Source: Peptoniphilus vaginalis (GTDB lineage Bacteria > Bacillota > Clostridia > Tissierellales > Peptoniphilaceae). From it: a DNA stretch of 64,000 nt. Below the pieces are notes generated by a model that saw nothing but the letters and a program-made list of their open reading frames with translations, was not told the DNA's origin and made no database searches. The stretch is from positions 310,001 to 374,000 of the forward strand of contig NZ_FXLP01000004.1 of assembly GCF_900176605.1 (NCBI RefSeq). The letters run 5' to 3'. Below, piece by piece: positions 55,159 to 62,671 of this stretch (positions within the stretch are counted from its first letter, which is position 1; each line of letters starts with the position of its first letter). Both the position numbers and the translations under genes were made by a program.

Positions 55159-55878
55159 ATGAGAAAATACAATCACGGAGCTATTCTATTAATACTCATA
55201 GTCAATGCAATTCTTGTTGGTATCTTGAAAAGTATTGTTGACGGGAAGTTGTCAATTCTTGCAAGCTTTGTCACTTTTATTTCAGACTACATAATTTGCA
55301 GGGGACTCCTTTATAATAGGGAGGGAAGTTTTTCTGACTACTTTAGGGGAATAAAAACTATGACAGGCAAGGTCTTTTTGATGAATATCTTGATAGTAGC
55401 CATTTCTATCATCCTAATTTTGTTAGCAACACTTGTATCAGGAGCAGGGGTCGCAGTATTTTATGGTTCTACAATTAAAAGCAACAGGGCTCTTATTAAC
55501 TTAGTAGTTTTATATGCCCTAGTAACAATTTTTTTATCTCTTCTTTTTGCCTACATGAATTTCTTTATGGCAGACGAGAGATACAGGGATCTCCCATTTT
55601 TTAAAAGCCTTAAGCTTATTGTTAAGGCAGGTATAAAGTTATTTTCTGAAAGCTTTATGGCAGGCGTTAAGGCTTTTAAGATTTCTTTAATATCTACAGC
55701 CATTGTACTTGTTATATTATTATTTACTCCCTTAGCAGGTCAAATTGCACTAATATTTGGAGTGATCGCTGTTATTGCTCTCTTCTTTTGTACACCAACA
55801 TTCCGTGCAAGCCTATCTGACATCTACCTTGATAGGTCAGAAGAAATTTACAATGAAGTCATAGGACGTGAAGATTAA
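55159..55878 (+). CDS. uncharacterised membrane protein
   Basis: 239-aa protein with about six membrane helices, a loop with YREGSFSDYFRG-like polar residues after the second helix (LLYNREGSFSDYF), and a charged C-terminal tail (DIYLDRSEEIYNEV). The layout recalls DUF975/YciC-type integral membrane proteins but I cannot assign a family. AAGGAG lies about 8 nt before the ATG. It is a single gene with its own terminator. Confidence 0.65.
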   Translation: MRKYNHGAILLILIVNAILVGILKSIVDGKLSILASFVTFISDYIICRGLLYNREGSFSDYFRGIKTMTGKVFLMNILIVAISIILILLATLVSGAGVAVFYGSTIKSNRALINLVVLYALVTIFLSLLFAYMNFFMADERYRDLPFFKSLKLIVKAGIKLFSESFMAGVKAFKISLISTAIVLVILLFTPLAGQIALIFGVIAVIALFFCTPTFRASLSDIYLDRSEEIYNEVIGRED

Positions 55879-55892
55879 AAAAAGAAGTCACT

Positions 55893-55950
55893 TCAAAAGG
55901 CTTATTGAATTAGGGATTTTAGAAAACTGATTTAGGGAGTCTTTAAGTAG
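55893..55950 (+). repeat. intergenic repeat, copy C (diverged)
   Basis: Contains TTAGGGATTT (55910-55919) and CTTTAAG (55941-55947) 31 nt apart, the two conserved blocks of the repeat also found at 60.33 and 61.70 kb, and is followed by a terminator as they are. The similarity is weaker than between the other two copies. Confidence 0.45.
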
Positions 55951-55954
55951 AAAA

Positions 55955-55986
55955 AGCCTATGAGTTTAAATTCATAGGTTTTTTTA
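55955..55986 (+). terminator. terminator after the membrane protein gene
   Basis: CCTATGA and TCATAGG around an 8-nt loop, followed by seven Ts. Confidence 0.85.
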
Positions 55987-56335
55987 TTTGGGACTATTGT
56001 TGATATTGGGAATATTATTAAGTGATAGATAGGCACAGCTTGGTCTAATTGTGAATGCCCAAGAGAGACCTTAAATGTCTTCTATGGAAGGACGAAATTA
56101 CAGAAGACTACGAAAATATAAAGGGCAAAAGATAAAAATAATTAAAGACCTGTTTTGTTATTGGGGAACTTGTAAAAGGGGATAGATGCAAGTATTTAGG
56201 CTTGTATCTATCCCCTTTAATTTAAAATAGAAGTTTAAATAAGGCTTAATCTACTTCCTTTTAGTCCTAAATTAGCACCTATCTAACTTTTCCCCCTTCC
56301 CTCACAGATTATAGCTTATATAAGTCTTCTTATAA
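55987..56335. other. 350-nt stretch with no clear gene
   Basis: Contains a 26-codon ORF (56056-56136 region, starting MPKRDLKCLLW) without a ribosome site and a strong hairpin. Nothing in it can be assigned; it may be the remains of a lost gene. Confidence 0.4.
56175..56218 (-). terminator. strong hairpin downstream of the selenium operon
   Basis: AAAGGGGATAGAT(G)CAAG pairs with CTTG(T)ATCTATCCCCTTT, an almost unbroken 17-bp stem with A and T runs at both ends. It lies 118 nt past the last selenium gene and probably terminates that operon. Confidence 0.65.
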
Positions 56336-57460
56336 TTAAGCTATAATTTTTAATGTTTCAATAAGTTTGTCCACGTCCTCAAAGCTGTTGAAGGTGGAGA
56401 GGGACACTCGCACCATGCCTCTTTTATCTGTGCCTATGGCCTTGTGGAAGAGAGGGGCACAGTGAAGTTTTGCCCTCGTGGCGATCTCTTTCTTTTGCCA
56501 AAGTAGGTCAGCCACTTCTTCTGAATCATAGTTCTTGTAGTTAAAGGACACAATTGGTCCGTGGGGATAGTCGTGGTCTCCATAAAGCCTTATGCCTTCC
56601 AAGGACTTCAAGGACTTGTAAAGGTAGGATGAAAGTTCAAAGAGGTCCTTTGAAATTTTATCAATGCCTAGTGACTTTACATACTTTACTCCAGCCAAAA
56701 GTCCTAAGTTGGAATGGACATTTATGGTGCCGTATTCAAATATGTCAGGCATAAATGGGCTTTGGTGTTCTTCATTTGAATTTCCACCGCCGCCTGAGAA
56801 GACTTCTTCAAATTTTATATCTCCTTTTAGGGCAAGGCCTCCTGTTCCCTCTGGTCCGTAAAGGGACTTGTGTCCAGTGAAGCAAAGGACGGTGCGGTCA
56901 AAGTCTTTTAAATTTAAGTCCATGCTGCCTGCAGCTTGTGCTCCGTCTATGATCAAAATAAGTCCCTGTTTTTTACAAAAGTCTGCCGCAGCTTTTAAGT
57001 TTGTGATTTGTCCCGACACATTTGACATTGCTGTAAGACACACTGCCTTTGTGTTTTTTTGGAGGAGTTTATTTAGGTAGCTTAAGTCGATTTTATCTCC
57101 TACTAAAGGAAGGTAGGACACTTCTACTCCTTTAAGTTTTAAGTGATTTAAAGGACGAAGGACGGAGTTGTGTTCCGCCATTGAAGTTATTATGTGATCT
57201 TTTTCATGTAAAAGTGAATTTAAAACTAAGTTGAGGGCAGTAGTGACATTTGCGCATAGGGACACGTTAAGTGCCTCCACGCCAAAAAGTTCTCCCAAGT
57301 CTTCTCGCAAATCGTAAAGGGATCTTAAAGAATTTAAAGACATTTCATAGGAGCCTCTGTTGGGGTTTGCGAAATGACGAGAGTTAATCCCTTCCATAAC
57401 AGCTATGCCTACTGACTCAGGCTTTATTAAAGTTGTTGATGCATTGTCCAAGTAAATCAT
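56336..57460 (-). CDS. cysteine desulfurase-family class V aminotransferase
   Basis: 374-aa PLP enzyme of the NifS/SufS superfamily, matching the branch encoded in selenium loci (EF2568-type). The PLP lysine is Lys198 in FTGHKSLYG; a catalytic Cys lies near residue 336 in LHCAPL. It would take sulfur or selenium from cysteine/selenocysteine and pass it on as a persulfide or perselenide. It overlaps the DUF3343 gene by 4 nt and is the last gene of the selD-yedF operon, so delivery of selenium to SelD is the likely job (inference). Confidence 0.87.
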   Translation of the reverse strand: MIYLDNASTTLIKPESVGIAVMEGINSRHFANPNRGSYEMSLNSLRSLYDLREDLGELFGVEALNVSLCANVTTALNLVLNSLLHEKDHIITSMAEHNSVLRPLNHLKLKGVEVSYLPLVGDKIDLSYLNKLLQKNTKAVCLTAMSNVSGQITNLKAAADFCKKQGLILIIDGAQAAGSMDLNLKDFDRTVLCFTGHKSLYGPEGTGGLALKGDIKFEEVFSGGGGNSNEEHQSPFMPDIFEYGTINVHSNLGLLAGVKYVKSLGIDKISKDLFELSSYLYKSLKSLEGIRLYGDHDYPHGPIVSFNYKNYDSEEVADLLWQKKEIATRAKLHCAPLFHKAIGTDKRGMVRVSLSTFNSFEDVDKLIETLKIIA

Positions 57461-57666
57461 TTAAGATCGTAAATCCCTTCTATATTTTCTCTACCTAAAA
57501 TTTTCAAAACGTCCTCCAAGTTTTCTCCCACTTTAAGACCGAAGCCACAGTCTGATGTGACCCAAGATGGGAGAGTGATAAGGCGGGTCCTTAAGTCCTT
57601 AGTCTTTTTCTCTGCTTCCATGGCATAGTTTACCGACTTAAAGGTTAAAAGTTTGTAAGTCAACAA
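57457..57666 (-). CDS. DUF3343 putative Se/S carrier
   Basis: 69-aa protein of the DUF3343 type, proposed to carry selenium or sulfur. It has one cysteine, Cys40, in SDCGFGLKV, the conserved position in the family. It overlaps yedF by 7 nt and the desulfurase gene by 4 nt, so all three are translated as a unit. The small size is normal. Confidence 0.82.
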   Translation of the reverse strand: MLTYKLLTFKSVNYAMEAEKKTKDLRTRLITLPSWVTSDCGFGLKVGENLEDVLKILGRENIEGIYDLK

Positions 57667-58238
57667 GGTTTCACTGTCCTGTAATGTATTTGCAAATCCA
57701 CAATCTTGTCCATATTTGTAACTTGTCCCACTTTAAGTTCTTCCTTTAAGTTGTAATTGCTTAAGCAAAGGCCGCAGGAGAGGACACTTGTACCCTTTGA
57801 TTCCAATTTTTTAAGGTCGGCTACGGTGTTTTCATTTATTGTGGAAAGCCTTACGCCGTGATTGTAAAGGACTACATATGTGGGGACTTGGTCTTTTTCT
57901 GAAAGGGAGTAGACAAATCCTTCCAAAAGTTTTTTGGAAAATTCTTCATCGCCTATGCCAAGTTCATCTGATGAAAAGACTACAATAAATTCATCCTTGC
58001 TGTAGTCTTGTTCAAGCTTTTTGTCCCTATCTTTTTTAAATTTTACCTTGTAGATCTTGTCTTCCTTTTCCACTTCTGTGTCGTAACCCAATTGGTCCGC
58101 CATCTTGGATAGATTTTCAGTTGCGATTTCATTGTCTACAAGGACTGCAAATTCCTTAGGGTTTTCTTCTTTAATTAACTTTTTCGCAAGTATTACAGGT
58201 CTTGGGCAAAGAAGTCCAAGTGCATCGATTTCTTTCAT
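57660..58238 (-). CDS. yedF: selenium metabolism protein YedF
   Basis: 192-aa protein with an N-terminal TusA/SirA domain (Cys11 in LLCPRP, the persulfide-carrying cysteine) and a C-terminal DsrE-like domain with Cys residues near the end (VLSCGLCLSNY). This two-domain form is the one linked to selenium metabolism. Probably relays selenium between the class V aminotransferase and SelD. It begins 2 nt after selD ends. Confidence 0.88.
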   Translation of the reverse strand: MKEIDALGLLCPRPVILAKKLIKEENPKEFAVLVDNEIATENLSKMADQLGYDTEVEKEDKIYKVKFKKDRDKKLEQDYSKDEFIVVFSSDELGIGDEEFSKKLLEGFVYSLSEKDQVPTYVVLYNHGVRLSTINENTVADLKKLESKGTSVLSCGLCLSNYNLKEELKVGQVTNMDKIVDLQIHYRTVKPC

Positions 58239-58240
58239 TT

Positions 58241-59242
58241 TTACCTCACTATTATTTTTTTATCTTGAGTGGGAATTATTTCTCCCACAATTGCTGCGGG
58301 AATTCCTGCAGCTTTTAACTCTTCCAAAGCTTTTTCTCCGTCTTCTGCAAGTGATGCCAAAAGTCCACCTGATGTTTGGGGGTCGAAAAGGACTTCTTCC
58401 AAGGCGAAGTCCTGGATTTCAAAGTCCACCAAGTCGGCGTAAGACTTTCTGTTGCGCTGACCTCCTGCAGTAAAGAGAAATTCTTCTGCAGCCTCCTTGG
58501 CACCGGGAAGTATTTTTAAATTATTTGAATAAATTACAGCAGTGTCTGAGACCATTTCACTTAAGTGACCTATAAGACCGAAGCCTGTCACATCAGTCAT
58601 GGCATTCACTTTATACTTTTTAAGTATTTCGCAGGCATACTTGTTTAAAGTCCTCATGGATTCCACTGCAGCTTTAAAGTACTTATCCTCACATTCACCC
58701 ACAGTCCTTGCAGATGAGAGTAGGGAAACGCCCAAGGGCTTTGTAAGTATTAATTTGTCGCCCACTCTTGAAGAGTTGTTGCTGTAAATTTTTTGGGGAT
58801 TTAAAATTCCCATGACACAAAGTCCATATTTTATTCGTGGGTCGTGAATGGAATGGCCGCCCACCAAGCTACACTGGGCCTCTTTTAGTTTTGCAGCTCC
58901 GCCCTTTAATATTTCTTCCAAAATACTTCTGTCTTCCTCTTCTGGAAAGCAGACTAAGTTAAGTGCTGCCACAGGCTCGCCACCCATGGCATAAATATCT
59001 GACAGGGCATTTGCTGCCGCAATTTCTCCAAAGGCAAAGGGGTCTTCTACCATTGGAGGAAAGAAGTCACAGGTAAGTGCCACTGCTATATCGTCACTTA
59101 ATTTTATAATGGCGGCATCGTCATTTTTTGCAAAGCCTTCTAAGACTTCCTTTCTCTTAAATACTTCCAAAATGTCTAAAGTTGCTTTTAAAGAGGAGGC
59201 TGAAATTTTTGCGTTACAACCTCCGCATACTTGAAGCTTCAT
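58241..59242 (-). CDS. selD: selenide, water dikinase SelD (cysteine form)
   Basis: 333-aa ATP-dependent enzyme that makes selenophosphate from selenide. The catalytic pair is Cys9 and Lys12 in GGCNAKIS (equal to E. coli Cys17 and Lys20). An in-frame TGA is absent, so this is the cysteine and not the selenocysteine form. Further family blocks: LTCDFFPPMVEDPF, GGEPVAALNL, MTDVTGFGLIGHL and DPQTSGGLL. The N-terminus is about eight residues shorter than in E. coli. AGAGGTG precedes the ATG. It leads the operon selD-yedF-DUF3343-aminotransferase, divergent from the selenouridine synthase gene. Confidence 0.94.
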   Translation of the reverse strand: MKLQVCGGCNAKISASSLKATLDILEVFKRKEVLEGFAKNDDAAIIKLSDDIAVALTCDFFPPMVEDPFAFGEIAAANALSDIYAMGGEPVAALNLVCFPEEEDRSILEEILKGGAAKLKEAQCSLVGGHSIHDPRIKYGLCVMGILNPQKIYSNNSSRVGDKLILTKPLGVSLLSSARTVGECEDKYFKAAVESMRTLNKYACEILKKYKVNAMTDVTGFGLIGHLSEMVSDTAVIYSNNLKILPGAKEAAEEFLFTAGGQRNRKSYADLVDFEIQDFALEEVLFDPQTSGGLLASLAEDGEKALEELKAAGIPAAIVGEIIPTQDKKIIVR

Positions 59243-59270
59243 CGTTTCACCTCTACATTCACTATAACAC

Positions 59271-59299
59271 TTTAAAAAATTTTTTAAAACAACTATAAT
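59271..59299 (+). promoter_or_regulatory. promoter touching the selU start codon
   Basis: TATAAT at 59294-59299 with TTTAAA 17 nt upstream. Only 6 nt separate the -10 from the ATG at 59306, so the expected transcription start falls on the start codon. Confidence 0.6.
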
Positions 59300-59305
59300 A
59301 AAGCT

Positions 59306-60325
59306 ATGTTTAAAGCAACAGATTATGAAGAAATTTTAAAATTTAAAAATCCTCTCTTTATTGACTTGCGAAGTGAAGGAGAGTTTGAAGACGGGACAAT
59401 TTTAGGTGCAATATCCATGCCTCTACTCTCAAATGAGGAGAGAAAAATTGTAGGTACTCTTTATGTGTCAGGAGATATAAAGGGAGCAAAGGAAAAAGGT
59501 GTGGAGTTTTTTGCACCTAAGCTTGCGGATTATTATAGGCGCATTTCCCAAATGGAAGAAGAGCATGAAGTTGTCCTTTTTTGTTCTAGGGGAGGTTTTC
59601 GTTCTACTGCACTTTTTAATCTTTTGAAGACCTTGGGACACAAGGTCTACAAGTTAAATCACGGATACAAGTCATATAGAAAATATGTCCTTAACTTTAT
59701 GAACACCCTTGAGGATTACAAGTATGTGGTTCTTAAAGGCTACACTGGCTGTGGCAAGACGGAAATTTTAAAAGAGCTAAGGAAGCGAGGAGAGAATGTC
59801 CTTGACCTTGAAGGACTTGCAAGACACAGGGGCTCCCTCTTTGGGGGAATAGGCATGGGTTTACAACCTTCTCAAAAGACCTTTGAGTCGGAGCTTATGG
59901 AAAGCTTTAAAAGTTTTAAACGAGGTCCAGTCTTTGTAGAAGGAGAGTCCTCACGCATAGGAAGCATAAATCTTCCTGGGGAACTTATAAAGGCTATGGG
60001 GCAGACTGATAAAGTTTTTTTAATTGAGGACACAATTGAAAGAAGAACAGAGCGAATTAAGTCCGACTATTTAAGTGACTATGGATTGGAGAAAAAAGAA
60101 GAGATAATCTCTGCATTTGAAAATTTAAGGAGATATATAAGTGCAAAGAGATACGAAAATTATTTGAAGTTGGTGGATGAAGAAAACTTTGATCTTATTA
60201 TTAAAGACTTGATAATAAAATACTATGACGCCAATTACTCTATAAATAAGGAGAAAATTTTTTATAAAGTTTTTAATGAAGATATTGAAAAATCCTGTGA
60301 CACAATACTTAATATCATAAAATAA
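59306..60325 (+). CDS. mnmH: tRNA 2-selenouridine synthase SelU/MnmH
   Basis: 339-aa enzyme that replaces sulfur with selenium in 2-thiouridine of tRNA wobble position 34, using selenophosphate from SelD; it also geranylates the sulfur as an intermediate. The rhodanese domain has catalytic Cys93 in FCSRGGFRS. The P-loop GYTGCGKT is at 145-152. Length is close to the 364-aa E. coli protein. No ribosome site is seen before the ATG and the promoter -10 is only 6 nt away, pointing to a leaderless mRNA. It explains why the organism keeps selD although selA/selB are not seen here. Confidence 0.92.
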   Translation: MFKATDYEEILKFKNPLFIDLRSEGEFEDGTILGAISMPLLSNEERKIVGTLYVSGDIKGAKEKGVEFFAPKLADYYRRISQMEEEHEVVLFCSRGGFRSTALFNLLKTLGHKVYKLNHGYKSYRKYVLNFMNTLEDYKYVVLKGYTGCGKTEILKELRKRGENVLDLEGLARHRGSLFGGIGMGLQPSQKTFESELMESFKSFKRGPVFVEGESSRIGSINLPGELIKAMGQTDKVFLIEDTIERRTERIKSDYLSDYGLEKKEEIISAFENLRRYISAKRYENYLKLVDEENFDLIIKDLIIKYYDANYSINKEKIFYKVFNEDIEKSCDTILNIIK

Positions 60326-60332
60326 AAGCCCC

Positions 60333-60397
60333 TAAAGGAACGTTCGGTTAGGGATTTATGGAAATTAAGTTTAACTGATAGCCTTTAAGCGATACAA
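60333..60397 (+). repeat. intergenic repeat, copy A
   Basis: About 65 bp. CCCTAA at 60330-60335 pairs with TTAGGG at 60348-60353. The sequence from TAAAGGA to AAGCGATACAAAA aligns with copy B at roughly 70 percent by eye; the blocks TTAGGGATTTATG and CCTTTAAGCGA are 35 nt apart in both. A terminator follows. Confidence 0.65.
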
Positions 60398-60400
60398 AAG

Positions 60401-60450
60401 AAGAAAGTCTACAAAGTGTAAACAAACACACTAAGTAGGCTTTCTTTACT
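60401..60450 (+). terminator. terminator downstream of mnmH
   Basis: AAGAAAG-T-CTAC-AA-AGTGT pairs with ACACT-AA-GTAG-G-CTTTCTTT, with matched bulges, then a T-rich tail. Confidence 0.75.
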
Positions 60451-60551
60451 TTTATTATGTACTTAACATTTTATTTAAAACGATGGTTTTTGTAGTAAGA
60501 TTTTTGAATCAAATGTATAATGTAATATTAATTATAAGGGTGGTGTTGAAT

Positions 60552-61607
60552 TTGAATGAATTAAAAGCTGAATTTATTTTAGATTATATAAAAAGGATAC
60601 AGGATTGGAAAAATAGTGAACTATTAGAAGATGATATTTTTGATTTAATCGTTGAGATTGCTAATGTTCTTCAGAATGAAATACCTGAAATTCAAAATAG
60701 TGTTTTATTGAGATCGGGTACTGAAATTAGGGATGCAAATACGACTATTTCATTACTTAGGTTGTATTTAATTAATAACGGAATAAAGATTCCAGAAGAG
60801 GGAAGTGATGAAAATAGAAATATCAAAAGATTTTGGGCTTCTTTTTTGTTATGGTTTGAAAATGAGTTACCCTCTAAAGATCTACTAAAAGATCAATATA
60901 TAAGATGGGATAACTGGAATGGTGGAACATATTATCTTAACTTAGATTATAATTATGAATTCAAATTATATAGAGGAATAGAATATCCAAATTCACTCAA
61001 GGCAAACTTGGGAGATATAGAGGATATAAAAACTTTTTTAGAAATAGCGTATAAATATTGGATAATAAATGAAGGTAAACACCATTACCAATTTACAATA
61101 GAAGTTAATGAAAGGTTAAAAATATTTAAATTACCTTATAGATTGCAATATGGAATTCTGTTAAAACAAGGTTATAAGACATCTTTTGAAGTTGATAAAA
61201 TTGTTGACTATAAAATGTTTGAAAGGAAAATACAGTTTTCTGAACAAATGATAAACAGCAAGGATCGCATGGAAAAGAAAAGTGGATTAGATTTTATAAT
61301 AGATTCCTTGCAGTATTTGATATCAAAGCAGGAAGGTAATAGAAATTTGCAATATGCATCACTTGCAAAATCTGTAAACCAAGACGAGAATTCTAAGGTT
61401 TATTCTGTAATAAAATCTGAGCTAAACGAATTGATGAAATTGTCAAATGAGTATTTTGATATAAGACATAATGACTATTTAAACGCCGCCAAAGAACATA
61501 GAGAAGCTTTAAATGATCCACAGTTTATAGAATACTTGTATAACAGGGCATATTCTTTACTGTATATTCTTAGATTAAAAATCAATTCAGATAATAATAA
61601 AGGTTAA
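60552..61607 (+). CDS. unknown 351-aa protein, HEPN-like C-terminus, possible defence gene
   Basis: 351-aa, Asp/Glu- and Asn-rich soluble protein, more AT-rich than its neighbours by eye. I recognise no named family. The last 100 residues are helical and end with EYFDIRHNDYLN then REALNDPQFIEYLYNRAYSLLYILRLK, which recalls HEPN/Abi-type C-terminal domains but lacks a certain R-x4-6-H motif. The start is probably the TTG at 60552, 6 nt after GGGTGGTG; an ATG at 60483 lacks a ribosome site. It stands alone between two copies of an intergenic repeat, beside an IS200 copy and a type I restriction gene, so it is probably acquired. A role in phage defence is a guess from context. Confidence 0.55.
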   Translation: MNELKAEFILDYIKRIQDWKNSELLEDDIFDLIVEIANVLQNEIPEIQNSVLLRSGTEIRDANTTISLLRLYLINNGIKIPEEGSDENRNIKRFWASFLLWFENELPSKDLLKDQYIRWDNWNGGTYYLNLDYNYEFKLYRGIEYPNSLKANLGDIEDIKTFLEIAYKYWIINEGKHHYQFTIEVNERLKIFKLPYRLQYGILLKQGYKTSFEVDKIVDYKMFERKIQFSEQMINSKDRMEKKSGLDFIIDSLQYLISKQEGNRNLQYASLAKSVNQDENSKVYSVIKSELNELMKLSNEYFDIRHNDYLNAAKEHREALNDPQFIEYLYNRAYSLLYILRLKINSDNNKG

Positions 61608-61700
61608 TTCCTGTGTGTTTTGTAAATCGAGAGTGTGTGATAGTAGTAAAGACTACTAAATGTGGAATGGATGCTAGGAATTCGTTTAGTATAAGAACCC

Positions 61701-61785
61701 ATCTCCACGTAAAAGGAGTGTTCAGTTTAGAGATTTATGAAAAATATATTAAATTTATAACCTTTAAGCGACAAAAAAACACACA
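61701..61785 (+). repeat. intergenic repeat, copy B
   Basis: Aligns with copy A over about 65 bp (AAAAGGAGTGTTCAG, AGAGATTTATG, CCTTTAAGCGACAAAA). Where copy A pairs CCCTAA with TTAGGG, copy B can pair ATCTC (61701-61705) with GAGAT (61730-61734), so a stem may be conserved by compensating changes. A terminator follows. Confidence 0.6.
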
Positions 61786-61810
61786 GATATAAAAAACTGT
61801 GTGCTTTTTT
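61780..61810 (+). terminator. terminator next to the second IS200 copy
   Basis: CACACAG and CTGTGTG stem with an A/T loop, then C and six Ts. The IS begins at the last T. Confidence 0.8.
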
Positions 61811-62542
61811 GTACGCTTTAGCATGAATAAACCACCAGCTATGCTGGTTGTAGGAATACTAGCTTTAGCTTCAAGCAAAAAACCTCCCGTGATAAACTAG
61901 ATATGTTACTGGCAGTAGCATAAATAGAAAAGGGAGGTATCCTAAAATGGATAAAAATAGTTTATCACATACATCCTGGAATTGTAAGTATCACGTAGTA
62001 TTTGCTCCAAAATATAGGAGACAAGTAATTTATGGAAGATTAAAACAAGATATAGGAAAATATTAAGAGATTTATGTGATAGAAAAGGAATAAATATAAT
62101 AGAAGCGGAATGCTGCCCAGACCACATTCATATTTTGTTGGAAATCCCACCAAAATATAGCATATCTCAAACAATAGGATATTTAAAAGGTAAAAGTAGT
62201 CTAATAATATTTGATAGGCATGCGAATTTAAAATATAAATAGGGGAATAGACACTTTTGGTGTAGAGGATATTATGTAGACACAGCAGGAAAGAATGCGA
62301 AAAAGATACAAGAATATATAAGAAATCAATTAAAAGAAGATTACATGGCAGATCAAATAAGTATAAAAGAATTTATAGACCCATTTACGGGTGAGCAAGT
62401 GAACAAAAGCAAAAAATAAGGTGCTTTAGCACCAGCTGTGAAAAATGGTGCACGAGATAGAAAGTTCAAAGCATGGAATGCTGCCGGTAACAGCCCCTTA
62501 TAGGGGCAAAACAAACCACCGGCTTAGCCGGTGGTTATGATT
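61810..62542 (+). mobile_element. IS200-type insertion sequence, decayed copy
   Basis: About 733 bp, nearly identical to the copy at 50.9 kb. The left-end hairpin has a mismatch (GCTGGTTGT instead of GCTGGTGGT), tnpA is frameshifted, and a stop codon is present. The right end is intact, so it might still be moved by the transposase of the other copy. It lies just after a terminator U-tract, in the same way as the first copy. Confidence 0.92.
61947..62419 (+). pseudogene. tnpA: IS200 tnpA, frameshifted
   Basis: Compared with the intact copy, one A is missing from a run (GGAAAA instead of GGAAAAA, near 62057), shifting the frame at about codon 38. A second lesion, TAT to TAG at 62240-62242, is a nonsense change in the original frame. 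The HUH region (CPDHIHIL) and the tyrosine region are still recognisable. No active transposase can be made from this copy. Confidence 0.93.
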
Positions 62543-62671
62543 CTGTTAGTAAATGTGTATAACAGAGCTGCTATATATCTTTTTTATTTACATATTGTTT
62601 GTAGTTTAAATTTGCCTTTAATTAGTGTGTTTCTATTAGGAGAAAATCTATCTCCTACACAGCTTTATTAA

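Noticed and set aside
56056-56136. 26-codon ORF starting MPKRDLK
   Set aside because: No ribosome site, no recognisable family, and the length is within chance for this base composition.
58241-59242. Possible selenocysteine codon in selD
   Set aside because: The catalytic position is encoded by a normal Cys codon and no in-frame TGA is present.
62579-62671. TAGGAGA/TCTCCTA hairpin as terminator of hsdS
   Set aside because: The stem is real but no T run follows on the minus strand, so termination is not supported.
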